NCBI RefSeq assembly: GCF_048544455.1
Contig: NC_133534.1
Span: 32,378,217 to 32,442,216, forward strand
Direction of reading: 5' to 3'
DNA: 64,000 bases
From: Silene latifolia
Lineage: Eukaryota; Streptophyta; Magnoliopsida; Caryophyllales; Caryophyllaceae
The position numbers were made by a program, and so were the translations under genes. Under the pieces are notes generated by a model, which was given only the letters and a program-made list of their open reading frames with translations, made no database searches and was not told the origin of the DNA. Each line of letters starts with the position of its first letter. The stretch's first letter is position 1. This document shows positions 23,741-34,963 of the stretch, piece after piece.

Positions 23741-25496
23741 TCATTCCTCTCCATTGTGGATAGTCAAATAGCGATGCTTTATCTCTGGTACGTGAAGGAA
23801 TAAGAAAAGTCGTACCTTGGCTGAGCACTGTTGGATGCAGTAGCTTTCGGTGGAAGACTCGAAGCTGTTGAAGGAGCATTACCCCCAACATCGCTCCTGA
23901 CTCGCTCATGTATCCCAACTAATTGGGCCTTGGCCTCCACCACAACGCCTACAAGACAGTAACTTTTATTATACTCTACGCAAAAAGAAAATAGATAACA
24001 AAGGAGAATCGCCTTATAAGTTGCTGGAATATGAAAAGTATTCCTGGACAACTTTGAAAAATGACAAATATCAGTAGCATTGCGCTTTTCTCATCCTAAA
24101 TCATCAAACTTACATTTTTTTTAAACATAAATCAGAAATATCTTGATTACAAAATCAACCTGCCTCAGTGATAACTTAACAAACTCCAAATAGCTTAACT
24201 TCTAATGACATGCCCTTCCTATTTCCCAAAGCCATTTAGAAAGCCCTTGTGGTTATGAATGACTACGCCCGAGAAGTGGTTCAAAAACTATCCCTGGATA
24301 GTGACTCTAAAGCACAGGGAAGACAATAATTATCCCCAAGAAGTGATTCAAAAACTAGATTAAATTCCGGGGAACAACAGCAACCTACGGCAGAATGCAG
24401 TAAACACCACTACGCATTTTTATCAGATTGTGTAAGAACCCTAAACACCACTACACTTTTTTTTCCATTTATACAGCTACATCTTAAGGCATATGAGAGC
24501 TGGAATATCTAACTGCATAGTTAAGTGCTGGGAGCTTAAAACACAATCACAGAGGACAAAGAAACAATGGTAGAAGCCAGTATAAGGTAGTACAGAACAA
24601 AAAATGCCCAGACACATACTATTCTCATAATCATTACTAAATACCAACTCAATGCCCCAATGGCTCTCGCCTATGATGAGGTAAAGGGAATCCGATGTGC
24701 AAAGGCTTATTCTATGTTGAATGTACAAAGAGGTCTCTGACTGAACCATGACATATTGATTGTCTATAAAAACCATGACATACTGATAATCAATATAAGG
24801 CATAAGTTAACCTAATGGGCCATGTTCGGATAGGTGGATTTCGAGGGATTCAAAGGGGAGGGAAAATGGATCCCTCCTTGTCCCTCCTACAAAAACTGAA
24901 GGGAAAGGGAGGGGATGGGGAAAGAGAGAGGGAAGGGAAGGGGAGAGGGGATGGAGGAATGGAGTTTTTCCTCCAAATATTTCCATTGTGAGAGGGAAAC
25001 TAATTTGCCTTGTGGGAGGGAAATGGAGAGATCCATTTTCCCTCCCCGCTAAATCCCTCTACTACCATTTTGTTATCCAAATCCCACCCCTCCCTTTCCC
25101 TCCAAATTTCCCGATCCAAAAAAAGTTATAGCTTCCTAGCTACATACTTCAAATCTACCGGAATTGCTAATGTAAGTAACCCCACAAGAACACGTCCATT
25201 TGTTTCCAGAGGAACTTATTATTGAAACTGCCATGGGGAGGTTAAGAGAGGTCTACACATATAACATTAACAATATTAGAAAGAGGGAATTATACCAGAA
25301 GGCAAGTCTTTTTTGCCTCGACTTCTATTGCGCCCTCGATGATGAACCACACCATCTCTCCCTAAGCTTTGATCTTCTACACAGTTGTTCAGGAACTGAG
25401 GCGGCCCTGATACCTCCAATAACCCAACACCACAAATACAATTTAGTTAGTAAAGTCACTCAAATTTGAGCTATCCCATGTCAATCACACACATTA

Positions 25497-25532
<36 letters not shown>

Positions 25533-26089
25533 CGAAAGAAATCAAGAGATCGAGTCAAATTACCATGTTTTCATCAAATTCACACAAATCAAACATACCC
25601 ATATCAAATTTAGTGATTAGAACTCCAAAAATTAACTCAAAAACAAAGATAACCCAGTTCAATATCAACAATTACAATGCTAAAAAAAAGTTAATTTCCA
25701 AATAATTAGACGAAATCAAGCTAAAATAACAAGTGGGTGACCAAAATTATTCATAAACAAGCAAAACCCACAGCTCAAATTAATCGAAATAAATGACTAA
25801 AATTCAATTTTGGACAATAAAAAGGGGGGCAAAGATTCAAAGAAGATGAAATAGTTACTTCGGAGAAAACGTCGAGAGCAGAAGGAAGAAGAGATCCATT
25901 AGAAGATTGAGGAGGAACTACAGGAGTATAAGTGGTAGGAAAGCGTGAAACGGCGTCGTTTTTGTTAGAATTGTCGTCGTCGTCGTCGTCTTCATCTGAG
26001 AAGCTGTCATGGTGATGAAGTGTATGTTGCGGATTATGTTGTTCATCTTCCTCAGCAGAAGAGTAGCCTTGGATTAGTGACAAACTCAT
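23273..26089 (-). CDS. Conserved plant protein of unknown function with C-terminal CxxC/CxxC motif
   Basis: Four coding exons join in phase: 26089-25859, 25413-25296, 23948-23816, 23471-23273 (all GT..AG on the minus strand), giving 226 aa. The N-terminus is MSLSLIQGYSSAEEDE, followed by an acidic run DEDDDDDD. Exon 2 begins VSGPPQFLNN. Exon 3 holds VVVEAKAQLVGIHERVRSDV (residues 118-137). Exon 4 holds CLQCGIPK and GMVCPTC: cysteines 163, 166, 180 and 183 are spaced like a small zinc ribbon, followed by a Lys-rich tail ending QTFD. I remember plant homologues with the QLVGIHERVRSDVGG block but no assigned function, so I give no name. An upstream in-frame ATG at 26158 would add 23 residues. 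The inner ATG is preferred because the MSLSLIQGYSS start looks like the conserved one. It converges with LNK1. Confidence 0.82.
23702..23740. repeat. (TG)n(AG)n microsatellite
   Basis: Compound dinucleotide run within the last intron of the minus-strand gene. Confidence 0.95.
24818..25110. repeat. Purine/pyrimidine-biased repeat in intron
   Basis: Begins GGGCCATGTTCGGATAGG, a start typical of plant MITEs. It continues as GGGAGGG-rich DNA on one strand and then CCCTCCC-rich, so the two halves are roughly inverted. The right terminus was not found. It lies in the second intron of the minus-strand gene. Confidence 0.4.
25499..25531. repeat. Poly(A) run
   Basis: More than 30 consecutive A in the first intron of the minus-strand gene; a likely variable-length site. 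Confidence 0.95.
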
Positions 26090-26205
26090 TACTTTTCTTC
26101 TTGATTTTCTTAAACCTTGTTGGTTTGCTTGATTTAATTGTTTGAGAGTATTGAACATTGATAAGTAGAGCTGAATATTGGGTATCTTGATGTTAAATTG
26201 AGCCT

Positions 26206-26213
26206 TGGGCCCA
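26206..26213 (-). promoter_or_regulatory. TGGGCCCA site upstream of the minus-strand gene
   Basis: Palindromic TGGGCCCA about 50-120 bp upstream of the possible starts. GGGCCCA (site II/TCP-type) words are frequent in promoters of plant housekeeping genes. Function is inferred from position only. Confidence 0.45.
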
Positions 26214-26219
26214 TAAGGG

Positions 26220-26757
26220 ATGTTATTGAGGCTGGGCGGGTCACGCGGGTGCAGTTTAGGGTAACCTGGTTTATGAGGCTGGGTGAGTGCGGTGTAGGAT
26301 AATCATTAGGCCAAGTTCTCTTCAGTCGAAATTAAATATTTACAGAATTACTTTCTCTACATTTGTTCTCTTATTCTAATATATATTTTTTTCTGTCTCT
26401 ATTCATTAAAACATTACTTTTATGCAATAACTACAACTATTAGATCGTCCCAATATTTAATCCGGACCGTTCGAAAGTAATGGAAGTTCATGTCTTCTTA
26501 AGTAATGGAGATGATCTCCACTCAGGCACATGGTTGTGAAGTTGGCAATTCCTGTAATATCAGACATGGAGTATTGTATTCCGTATAAATCAAACTCCAC
26601 ATCGTGTGTTAAAATCAAGATGACTGAACACACGCTATAAATTTGGAGCTGGCAAGCTTGACCCGACTTGACAGAATCCGAGAATGTTGCAAACTAAAAC
26701 CGACTCGACCCGATGACGTCCAGTAACCTGACACGAACGATGATCAGTGACCGAACC
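26220..26757. other. Intergenic DNA ending in a relic repeat
   Basis: No gene. From about 26642 the sequence GGAGCTGGCAA followed by CGACCCGA-type words resembles one end of a degraded hAT-like repeat. Similar words resume after element B at 42760, suggesting B inserted into it. Confidence 0.4.
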
Positions 26758-28112
26758 TATAATACTACGGATTTCTTAGGATTGTACTCGACCGAGTAGA
26801 GCCTACTCGGCCGAGTAGTGTAGGTTGTGTAGTCTGGTTGGCTACTGCCGAGGAATACTCGGTCGAGTATGATAAACACTCGACCGAGTAGAGGATACTC
26901 GGTCGAGTATACTCTATACTCGGTCGAGTATCCGGTCTGGCGAATAATATTTCAGCGGTTTGATTCGGGAGTAATTAGGGATTATATATTCGATAATCAG
27001 TTTCTAAAACGTCATTTGCAAACCTAATCAAACCTACGATACTCTAATCACTCCTAAATCTCTCCTCTGTGTGTGTGGACATCGTAGCTATCGCATTCAA
27101 TCTTTCATTCTTTCGCCGGTAAGTCTTTATCCCTATGTTGTTGATGATTAATTCTAGGGTTTGTCTTTATTCATGAATTGGGGGAAATGGGGTTTTGCAG
27201 TTAGTGATTGGAATTATATGATTGTTGTTGTAGGTGACGATGTGGTAATTGTTATGCATTTATATGGTTGATTGCAGCGTAAGCGGATTGCGAAAAGGTA
27301 GGATTTTTCTCTACTCAGTACTGCTAATTGATTGAGATTGCATATGTTTTATAATTGTTGTTATATGCTGATCATCGGAGGATGGGTGTTGTACGGTGTT
27401 TATGTGGTTGTGTTATGACGGTTGTGGTGTTGTGACAGTTGTGATGCTGTGTGTGTGATTATGGTGGAGTCACTTGCGGGAGTGGCTTCATACCCTAGTT
27501 CGCCCTCCGTGGAACCCGTCACGGGAGGGGATGTGCACATTAAGGGACAGGGATTATTAGTCGCTCGTTGATGAGCTGGACTAGGTGGGGATGGGCTGCG
27601 GTCACCCACTGGCGGCGAGGATTACCTGTTGCGACGGGTAATCTGGCAGGGCTACACACTTCGGTGTGTAGTCGGTTACTGTGTGAGATCGGGAGACCGG
27701 GGATGGAGGATGATCAGCTGGTTACATTAATTGTTTGTCTTATCTTGATTATGCAGTAACTGACCCCGTGTTGTTGTTTTGTAAAACCTGCGGTGATCCA
27801 TTCGGGGAAGGTGAGCAGATATGACAGGTAATGCAGATGTTTAGCTATGGGACAGTCATGAGGAGTCATCACTTCGAGTCTAGTTTCCGCCATTACGAGT
27901 TTAGCCGTCTTTGATTTCAGTTGTATTGAAGTCCTTACACTTTTAGTTTGAGTTGGTCTGAGATAATGTATTCGCTAACTCTTTATACTTTAATAGATGT
28001 GTTTGTGGATTGTTACTTTTGATATATACTTACCTCGGGCAACCGAGATGGTAACAGCCTTTCATGCTAGGGTAGTCCTTGGTAAGGTACCTTGGTATGA
28101 GAGGGTGTTACA
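26758..28112 (+). repeat. 5' LTR of element B
   Basis: Starts TATAATACTACGG (second base changed from the expected G) and ends GGTGTTACA. Holds a palindrome array at 26785-26930, a hairpin at 27503-27529 and a GGCTACACAC-TTCG-GTGTGTAGTC stem-loop at 27650-27673. Also contains a good splice donor (CCG|GTAAGT near 27120) and an acceptor-like TTGATTGCAG near 27278. Uninterrupted around 27365-27370, where the 3' LTR carries copia-1. Confidence 0.9.
26785..26930. repeat. Palindrome array in LTR (ACTCGRYCGAGT type)
   Basis: Six copies: TACTCGACCGAGTA, TACTCGGCCGAGTA and TACTCGGTCGAGTA centres are mixed, and the outer TACTCG/CGAGTA arms are constant. The counterpart in the 3' LTR is 32348-32492. 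Confidence 0.88.
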
Positions 28113-28949
28113 AAGTGGTATCAAAGCAGACGATTCCGGCACCTAAAACAAATGAACCCAATGAGCTTAGGGAGTCTAAATAAAATGAACCCGGGGAGAG
28201 TTGTTTGGAGCTACCGCAAAGACTTGGGAGACGTCCCGAAGTCGCATTAAGGCCCTTACGATCTCAAGCTGGTCACATGGGGGGAAATTGTTGTATGCTT
28301 GAGTCATGTGAGTTTGATTTCTATAGTTTGAATCTTGTGCATGGTTGGATGAAATGATGAAAGAAGTGGAATGTGATAGTTGTTGAAAGATGCATCGAGG
28401 ATTGTTGATGTTAAACTTTGAGCATGAATATGTTGGCATGTTAAGTGTTGGAACATGGTAAAATATGAAAGGTGAATTGTGAATTTGTATCTGATTGATA
28501 TTGAGCATGAAGAATGTGATCATGTTACCTGTTTAATACAATCTTGAGCATGAAGTATGGTAGTGGTACATGTACATATGAACATGATGATGTTAATGCT
28601 TGATTGTTGGTAGTAGCATATGGTTACGGGCAGGTGTCTATATACATGAACGTATGATAAGAGTTCACTTGTGTACTGGTCTTTTGAAGTATTGAGTTGT
28701 TGTTGTTGCCTTATGCATGTTCAAATTGTTTTGGTTTAGGAAATTTGATTTGTATGATGATCGATTATGGAAGGGTTGTCTTAAAACTGTCATAAGTGAG
28801 TTCTAGAAATGATATTGTTGTAATTCCAATTGGAGGTAATAGCTTATCTTCTTACGATTCTAACGATAGGTCACACGACCAAAATGACCAAGTAACGAGT
28901 GAGATATTACTGTTTTAAGAAAACTGGACGGTGCTGAGAACTGCGCCGA

Positions 28950-29135
28950 TACTCGACCGAGTAGTCCCTACTCGGCCGAGTATCTTTTATACTCGACCGA
29001 ATATTCCGTATTCGGCCGAGTAATATCTCTATGATAATACTTATTAGCTTCTGGAGTCGTGAACTTGGCCGAGTAGTCTCATACTCGACCGAGTATCCTG
29101 TACTCGACCTAGTATGTTATGTACTCGACCGAGTA
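28950..29135. repeat. Palindrome array in the internal leader of element B
   Basis: About eight TACTCG..CGAGTA copies with ACC or GCC centres, several with one changed arm base. The centres match those of B's LTR arrays, not those of A. Located about 0.84 kb after the primer-binding site, as in A. Confidence 0.88.
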
Positions 29136-31789
29136 CCTCAGTGGGCGGCTATTTTGAGTCGGTGGCTATATTTTCACCTTAATTTTTAAGTCGGTGGCTA
29201 TGTTCTTACATTTGTTTTGAGTCGTGGGGTATGTGCACACGTATGTTTTGAGTCTTAAAGCATTCTTTTATATATGTGACGGTCTTGATACGTAAGTTAC
29301 CAAATGCTATGATAGGGAGGATGCCGGCGTATGAGGGATAGGTGTTGGATATAAAGGACACGAGTTATATGTGGTTGTGAGGGATAGTGAAACAAGAAAA
29401 TAGTAGATTGATGACCTAATCAAGACAAAGAGCATATTTTGTGAGATATGATGAGTGATATAGTCGTGGTTGAGTAATATAAAAGTAAGTGCATATGGGC
29501 AAGGGTGATGTAAGTGTAAAAAAACGTGAGAATGATAGATTGAGATGAGGGATACGAATAGTGGCGTATTGGGATGTGTAAGGATTTATGGAGGGAGGCG
29601 GTTTGGATTGAGTTGCTTAAGGATATATGTGATAAAAGGTCGCTATAGAGAGATGGAAACGAATAGTGTATAGTGAGGTCAAGTTATGCCGCGATGAGTA
29701 GACAATGGTTGATTTGGGAATTTGGAATATTAAGGGGTGAGCCTAGTGTGTAATTCTTTGGGAAATTAACGGTATGAGGTAATTTTTGGTCTTCTAGAGA
29801 TACGAAAGAGAGGTACGACTAATTGAAGGGTAACTGTTAGTGTGTGGACTTGATGGTGACAAGGGAAGTGAGAAGAAAGATAAGAGAGGATAAATGATAA
29901 GAAGAATGATAAGATATTGATATTGATATGAATTAAGGGAATTAGAGTTGTGGAGCTATGGAAAAATAAACAAATTACTAAAGAGTTAGGTAGAAAGAGA
30001 AAGGAGATGAATTATTAATTGGTATTATTATTGAGTAAAAAGGGGGAAATAAGGATGGAAGTAAGTTGAGAGAATGTTGACCGGAGTTAAGGAGCATGAA
30101 GGTAGGAAATTATGGAAATGTACGATAGTCTCACTAGAGGGTGTGAGTTAATGGTTATATAGGAGAGTAAGACGACATGTTAGCCGTGAGTTTCGAGGTA
30201 TTAATGGAATGAGAAGCTTGTAGAGTGTTTGCACGATCCGAGACTTTGATGGAGAGTTAGGTAACGATATGATAAAGGATAGAATTGGGAATAATGTTGA
30301 GGTAGATTTTGTTGATGGATTGGATGTTCGTTATTTGGGATGATAACCAAAGAGAGGAAACAGAGTGTTATATTAAGAGCTGATAGTAAGAGAGTGGTCA
30401 CATGAAGGATGTTGGTGTCATAGTATTGTCACTAGTGGTTGAAGATGATGTTACTTTAGGGAAGTTAGTTGTTCTAATGAAGTTGATTTTGTGGAGGTGA
30501 TTAGTATGTTTGGTTGTGAGGGAGTATAAGATGTGGATATATGAGGTCTTCGCTCAAAGTTGGGTACTGATGTTATGGCTACATTTGCCGGAGGGGTGAT
30601 AATTGTGTGTATGAGAGGATATGTTATGGAAGGCACTTGTGTTAAGTCCGGATGAGAGGTATTCATTGTCAAGTGGTAACTTACGTGCTTAGGATTGGCT
30701 AGCTAGATTCGATTATGGGTCCATGAGGTGTGTAAAACTTTGTGTGAGGTCCTAGCCTCACGAGTAATGGTGTGGCGTGATAGTTACGAGACGTTATATG
30801 TGTGTTCCGCATCATATGTTATACTCATATGTGTATGCATGATATCTGTGAGTAATGGTGTGAGGTTCCAGCCTCAAGAGTCATGGTATGGATAACATTC
30901 ATAAGGTTGGTATTTGTGATCCCGTCTAATATGCTGCGTCGTGATCTGGTAGAGCAGTTTTAATAAAGTCTTGTGGTCAAGGAAGTTGTGTTGAGTCAAT
31001 GTTATGAGATTGTAAAAGTTGTGATGGCTATCTATGTGGTTTTGTGTACTGTGCACGGTAATCCGTGTTGTGATACGGGTATTTTCATGTTGTCACATAA
31101 TGTTGTTTGTTTACTGTTGTTTGTTGTTAGTGTCGGTGTTGGCATATCGAGTGTTGTTTTGTTTGTTAATGTTTCTTATCAGTTTCGGCTTCGGATTGGA
31201 GGTAAAGTAGGATATGAAAGAGAGTTGGGTATGGTTTTGTTGTTGTCATGATATAGTAATATTATGTTAATGGAACTCAGTAGTAAGAGGTTGTTGGAGT
31301 ACTTTTGATATTATTTTAGATGAGGCATTGGTGGACATAGTTGTAGCAAGAGTTGTGGAGCATGTGTGGTATTGAACTGGAACTACATGTGGTTTAGCAC
31401 CTTTTATTGGGACAGTGAGTACAGAGTTTTGGGACTTAGTATCATGTCAATTTAAGGGAGTAGTGGTAATAAAGAAGATGAACTTGAGAAGCTAATGTAA
31501 GTATGTGTAACACTTGAGGATGGTGAGATAAGATTGTGGAGATGAGTGTATATGTATATAGAAGTATGTCGTGTTGTGGTAATGTAGAAGAGATGGAGTA
31601 GTGGTTATACTGAGGATTTTATGATATATGTTATGGGAATGCAGAATAATTGGAGGCACGAGAACCGTTAAAGAAAGAGAGTCCTGGATATAGGAATGGT
31701 TGTAGGTGTTGAGGTTATAGTGGGTTATCGTTGTCATGCAGTAGTAATGAGGATTATGGGAGGTATAGCAAAGGACCTAGTATTAGTGA

Positions 31790-32320
31790 GTTACGAGGAC
31801 GTAACATTTATCTTAAGAGGAGTAGGATACGACAAGAGAGTTTGATGGTCATACAGGTTGAATTGGAAGTTTGAATGTTGGTGCAGAATAAGGATGGATT
31901 TGTGTGATTGCCGATTTTATTACAGGTAATGGCAGTGCTCGTAGTAGTATGATGTTTATGAGTGAGAGTAATGGATTGTGTGAGGATGTTTATGTGTGTG
32001 AGTAAACTTCGAGGACGAAGTTCGTTTTAAGGGTGGTAGAATGTAACATTCCGTTTTGATGGTTGATCTTGTCCGGTGGATTGTCTCGGTAATTGAGGAT
32101 GTTAGTGAGCGTTATGAACTAAGATAGAGTTGGCAACATTTAGGTTGTGGGTATCCAATAGTATTAAGGAGTTAGTATTGGGAGGCTATGCTATAGTTGA
32201 AACGATATCGTGAGTCATGTTGTGGAAAGAAGAGTGGTTGGTGGAGTTAGTGTTAGGGGTCCATGTTTTATAGGTTTGGTTGGAACTTCGGGGACGAAGT
32301 TCTTTTTAAGGAGGGAAGAC
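31790..32320 (+). promoter_or_regulatory. Three hairpin/polypurine modules and PPT of element B
   Basis: GTTACG-AGGA-CGTAAC (31790-31805), AACTTCG-AGGA-CGAAGTT (32005-32022) and AACTTCG-GGGA-CGAAGTT (32284-32301). They are followed by CTTAAGAGGAGTAGG, TTTTAAGGGTGGTAG and TTTTTAAGGAGGGAAG respectively. The last is the PPT next to the 3' LTR. The second is followed by TGTAACATTCCG, an LTR-start look-alike. Order and spacing match element A. Confidence 0.82.
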
Positions 32321-32927
32321 TGTAATACTACGGATTTCTTAGGCTTGTACTCGACCGAGTAGAGCCTACTCGGCCGAGTAGTGTAGGTTGTGTAGCCTGG
32401 TTGGCTACTGCCGAGGAATACTCGGCCGAGTATGATAAATACTCGACCTAGTAGAGGATACTCGGCCGAGTATACTCTATACTCGGTCGAGTATCCGGTC
32501 TGGCGAATAATATTTCAGCGGTTTGATTCGGGAGTAATTAGGGATTATATATTCGATAATCAGTTTCTAAAACGTCATTTGCAAACCTAATCAAGCCTAC
32601 GACACTCTAATCACTCCTAAATCTCTCCTCTGTGTGTGTGGACATCGTAGCTATCGCATTCAATCTTTCATTCTTTCGCCGGTAAGTCTTTATCCCTGTG
32701 TTGTTGATGATTAATTCTAGGGTTTGTTTTTATTCATGAATTGGGGGAAATGGGGTTTTGTTGTTAGTGATTGGAATTATATGATTGTTGTTGTAGGTGA
32801 TGATGTGGTAATTGTTATGCATTTATATGGTTGATTGCAGCGTAAGCGGATTGCGAAAAGGTAGGGTTTTTCTCTACTCAGTACTGTTAATTGATTGAGA
32901 TTGCATATGTTTTATAATTGTTGTTAT
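32321..32927 (+). repeat. 3' LTR of element B, first part
   Basis: Begins TGTAATACTACGG and is collinear with the 5' LTR to the insertion point. It ends with GTTAT, the copia-1 target duplication (32923-32927). Confidence 0.92.
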
Positions 32928-34197
32928 TGTAAGAAAAGTAGATCTATATACTAACATATTCATATATGTTCTATGTTAATTTAATCATAAAATTAATTGG
33001 TGATCTTATGCATGCAAACTAAAATCAAAATAAAGAAGAAATCTTTATCTTACATTGGTATTTTCGGATCTTAAGGGCACAAGAGAGTTCTCCTACTCTC
33101 TTGTTCTTGAGCTCTCCCTAAATGGATGAACAAAGGACTCAAATGTAGAATCCCTCCCAAGGAATGATACCCAAGATATACTCTTAATAAAATTAATATT
33201 ATCAATACTAGAATAACATTAATTTAAATAAAAAGACCCAAGATATTTTTGGTCCTCTTGGATTTCGGTCAAGAGGAGGATGAAGAAGGAAGAAAATATT
33301 TTTATCTCTCTAAAAATATTATTGTGATGTTAGAATGAATTGATTTTACACTAGATATTGCATGTAGTGTATATTGGAGAAATAAGAGAAAACCCTTGGC
33401 TCCGCTTTTGTCCAAAACCGGGTGGGGTGGGGAAGAGTGGCCAATGCATGCACAATGTGTTCTTTACAAGATTGTGTAGGTATGCATGGCTAGTATTAGG
33501 CTAACATCATTATGCTTTCCATTAACTTAATCAACATAATATATATGTTAATTCCTCCCAATATTTCGGTCCAAATTGGGATAAAATGGATTCCATTTTA
33601 TCTTTGTCAATTTGTCAACTTGTCACATGTTACATGTCATGTAAAAATGTTATGTATTTTTAACATATTAAAAATCAACGTATTAATAAAAATACGTCAT
33701 ATACAAAATTGACTTAGTAATTCACAATTACTTGTACCAAAATAATTTACCAATTTATAAATCACAACATCTTGTATTTATAATAATTCATTCAATTTCA
33801 ATTGTTTCCTTAAACAATAATTTCATCCAAGTAATAAAACAATTCGATCACTTAGATCGTATCTTATTTAATCAGATTATAATGAGATACGTAAATTTTA
33901 GTTCCAAAATCGTCCGTCAATTTTCAAGTAATTTAATTAATTCGTAACGTTATACGATCAATTAAATGATCAATTAAGAGTAATATCCTTTAGGTATGAC
34001 CTAGGGGATCAACTGATCACCACCGTCGCACGACAGTAATGTCAAACTCAAGTCAGCCAATCATTACCGATATGTGTGGACCAGTTGACAGTAAAATATA
34101 CTTCCCAATTGTATTCTTTTAAAATGAGACTTAAACATGTGATCATCATGATCAACAGTTGTGATCGCATTATTGTCGGAGGATACATATTCCAACA
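32928..34197 (-). repeat. 3' LTR of copia-1
   Basis: Plus-strand reading TGTAAGAAAAGTAG..TTCCAACA; on the minus strand it begins TGTTGGAATATG. Preceded on the minus strand by the purine tract ACAAGTGGGAGAT (34198 onwards). Confidence 0.93.
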
Positions 34198-34963
34198 ATC
34201 TCCCACTTGTCCTCGACAAGTGTGCGTCACCAATTCTCTTGTCCTATTACTATCTCCCACTCAATGCAAGGTGTCTTTCAGGTCGTACTTGCAAGTGATC
34301 ATATCGAGAGTGGTTTCCTTGTTCTGGAGAATAACTGATTGACCGAATTAATCCACCATGGATACAGTCCGAGCGTGGCCACGCATTTCCAGTTCATTAC
34401 TCCTCAAGTGGCCCTGAGATATTTTTATAACCCTGACTAGGGGTGGACAATTCCTATCGCACTCATTCCCTTCGACTAGCCACAGCCATCATAACCCAAA
34501 ATATGCCCATTTAACCCCATTTACGAAGGTCGTAGTAACACAGATCAAAGTTAATCTGAAACTGTGCCATCTTAGGCGAATAGTCTTTAGTCAAAAGAAT
34601 CGACTCATTTGAATACTATAGCAGCTCTCGCCACGACCAGGCTATATAAATTTGCCAGAACTCTATAAGCGGTCATTAGGCCCGACAAAATGTTCCTAAC
34701 AGTCTGCCTTTGTGATCGACTAGTCATCTCACATGACTCTATGGCACTTGAACTTGCCATCAATCGCATCACACTCTAGTCACTTCGAGACGTCACCTCA
34801 TACAAGTGACTATGGGCAAATACTATGTTAATCCGTGTTCACTTTAACGGGGTTCAATTGTCACTACAACCCGTTTGGATGTAACAATGTATAAATTAAG
34901 GATAAAAGACAAATGTGATTATGAACATGAACAAAAAAAAACACTTTCATTTCATTTCAAAAT
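34198..34963 (-). other. 3' non-coding region of copia-1 with PPT
   Basis: Between the RNase H stop and the 3' LTR. It contains no ORF of note. The polypurine tract lies at its left end. Confidence 0.7.

Larger units (their letters stand above)
28113..32320 (+). other. Internal region of element B, non-coding
   Basis: A primer-binding site TGGTATCAAAGC lies at 28116-28127, three bases after the LTR. At about 28840-28935 lies the same leader module as in A, followed by a palindrome array at 28950-29135. The rest is strongly C-poor on the sense strand (the line 30001-30060 has no C at all), with no gag-pol domain. Hairpin modules occur at 31790-31805, 32005-32022 and 32284-32301, and the polypurine tract at about 32308-32320. 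Confidence 0.8.

Noticed and set aside
26069..26158. Upstream ATG at 26158 as the start of the minus-strand gene
   Set aside because: Kept as an alternative only. The added 23 residues look unlike the conserved MSLSLIQGYSS start.
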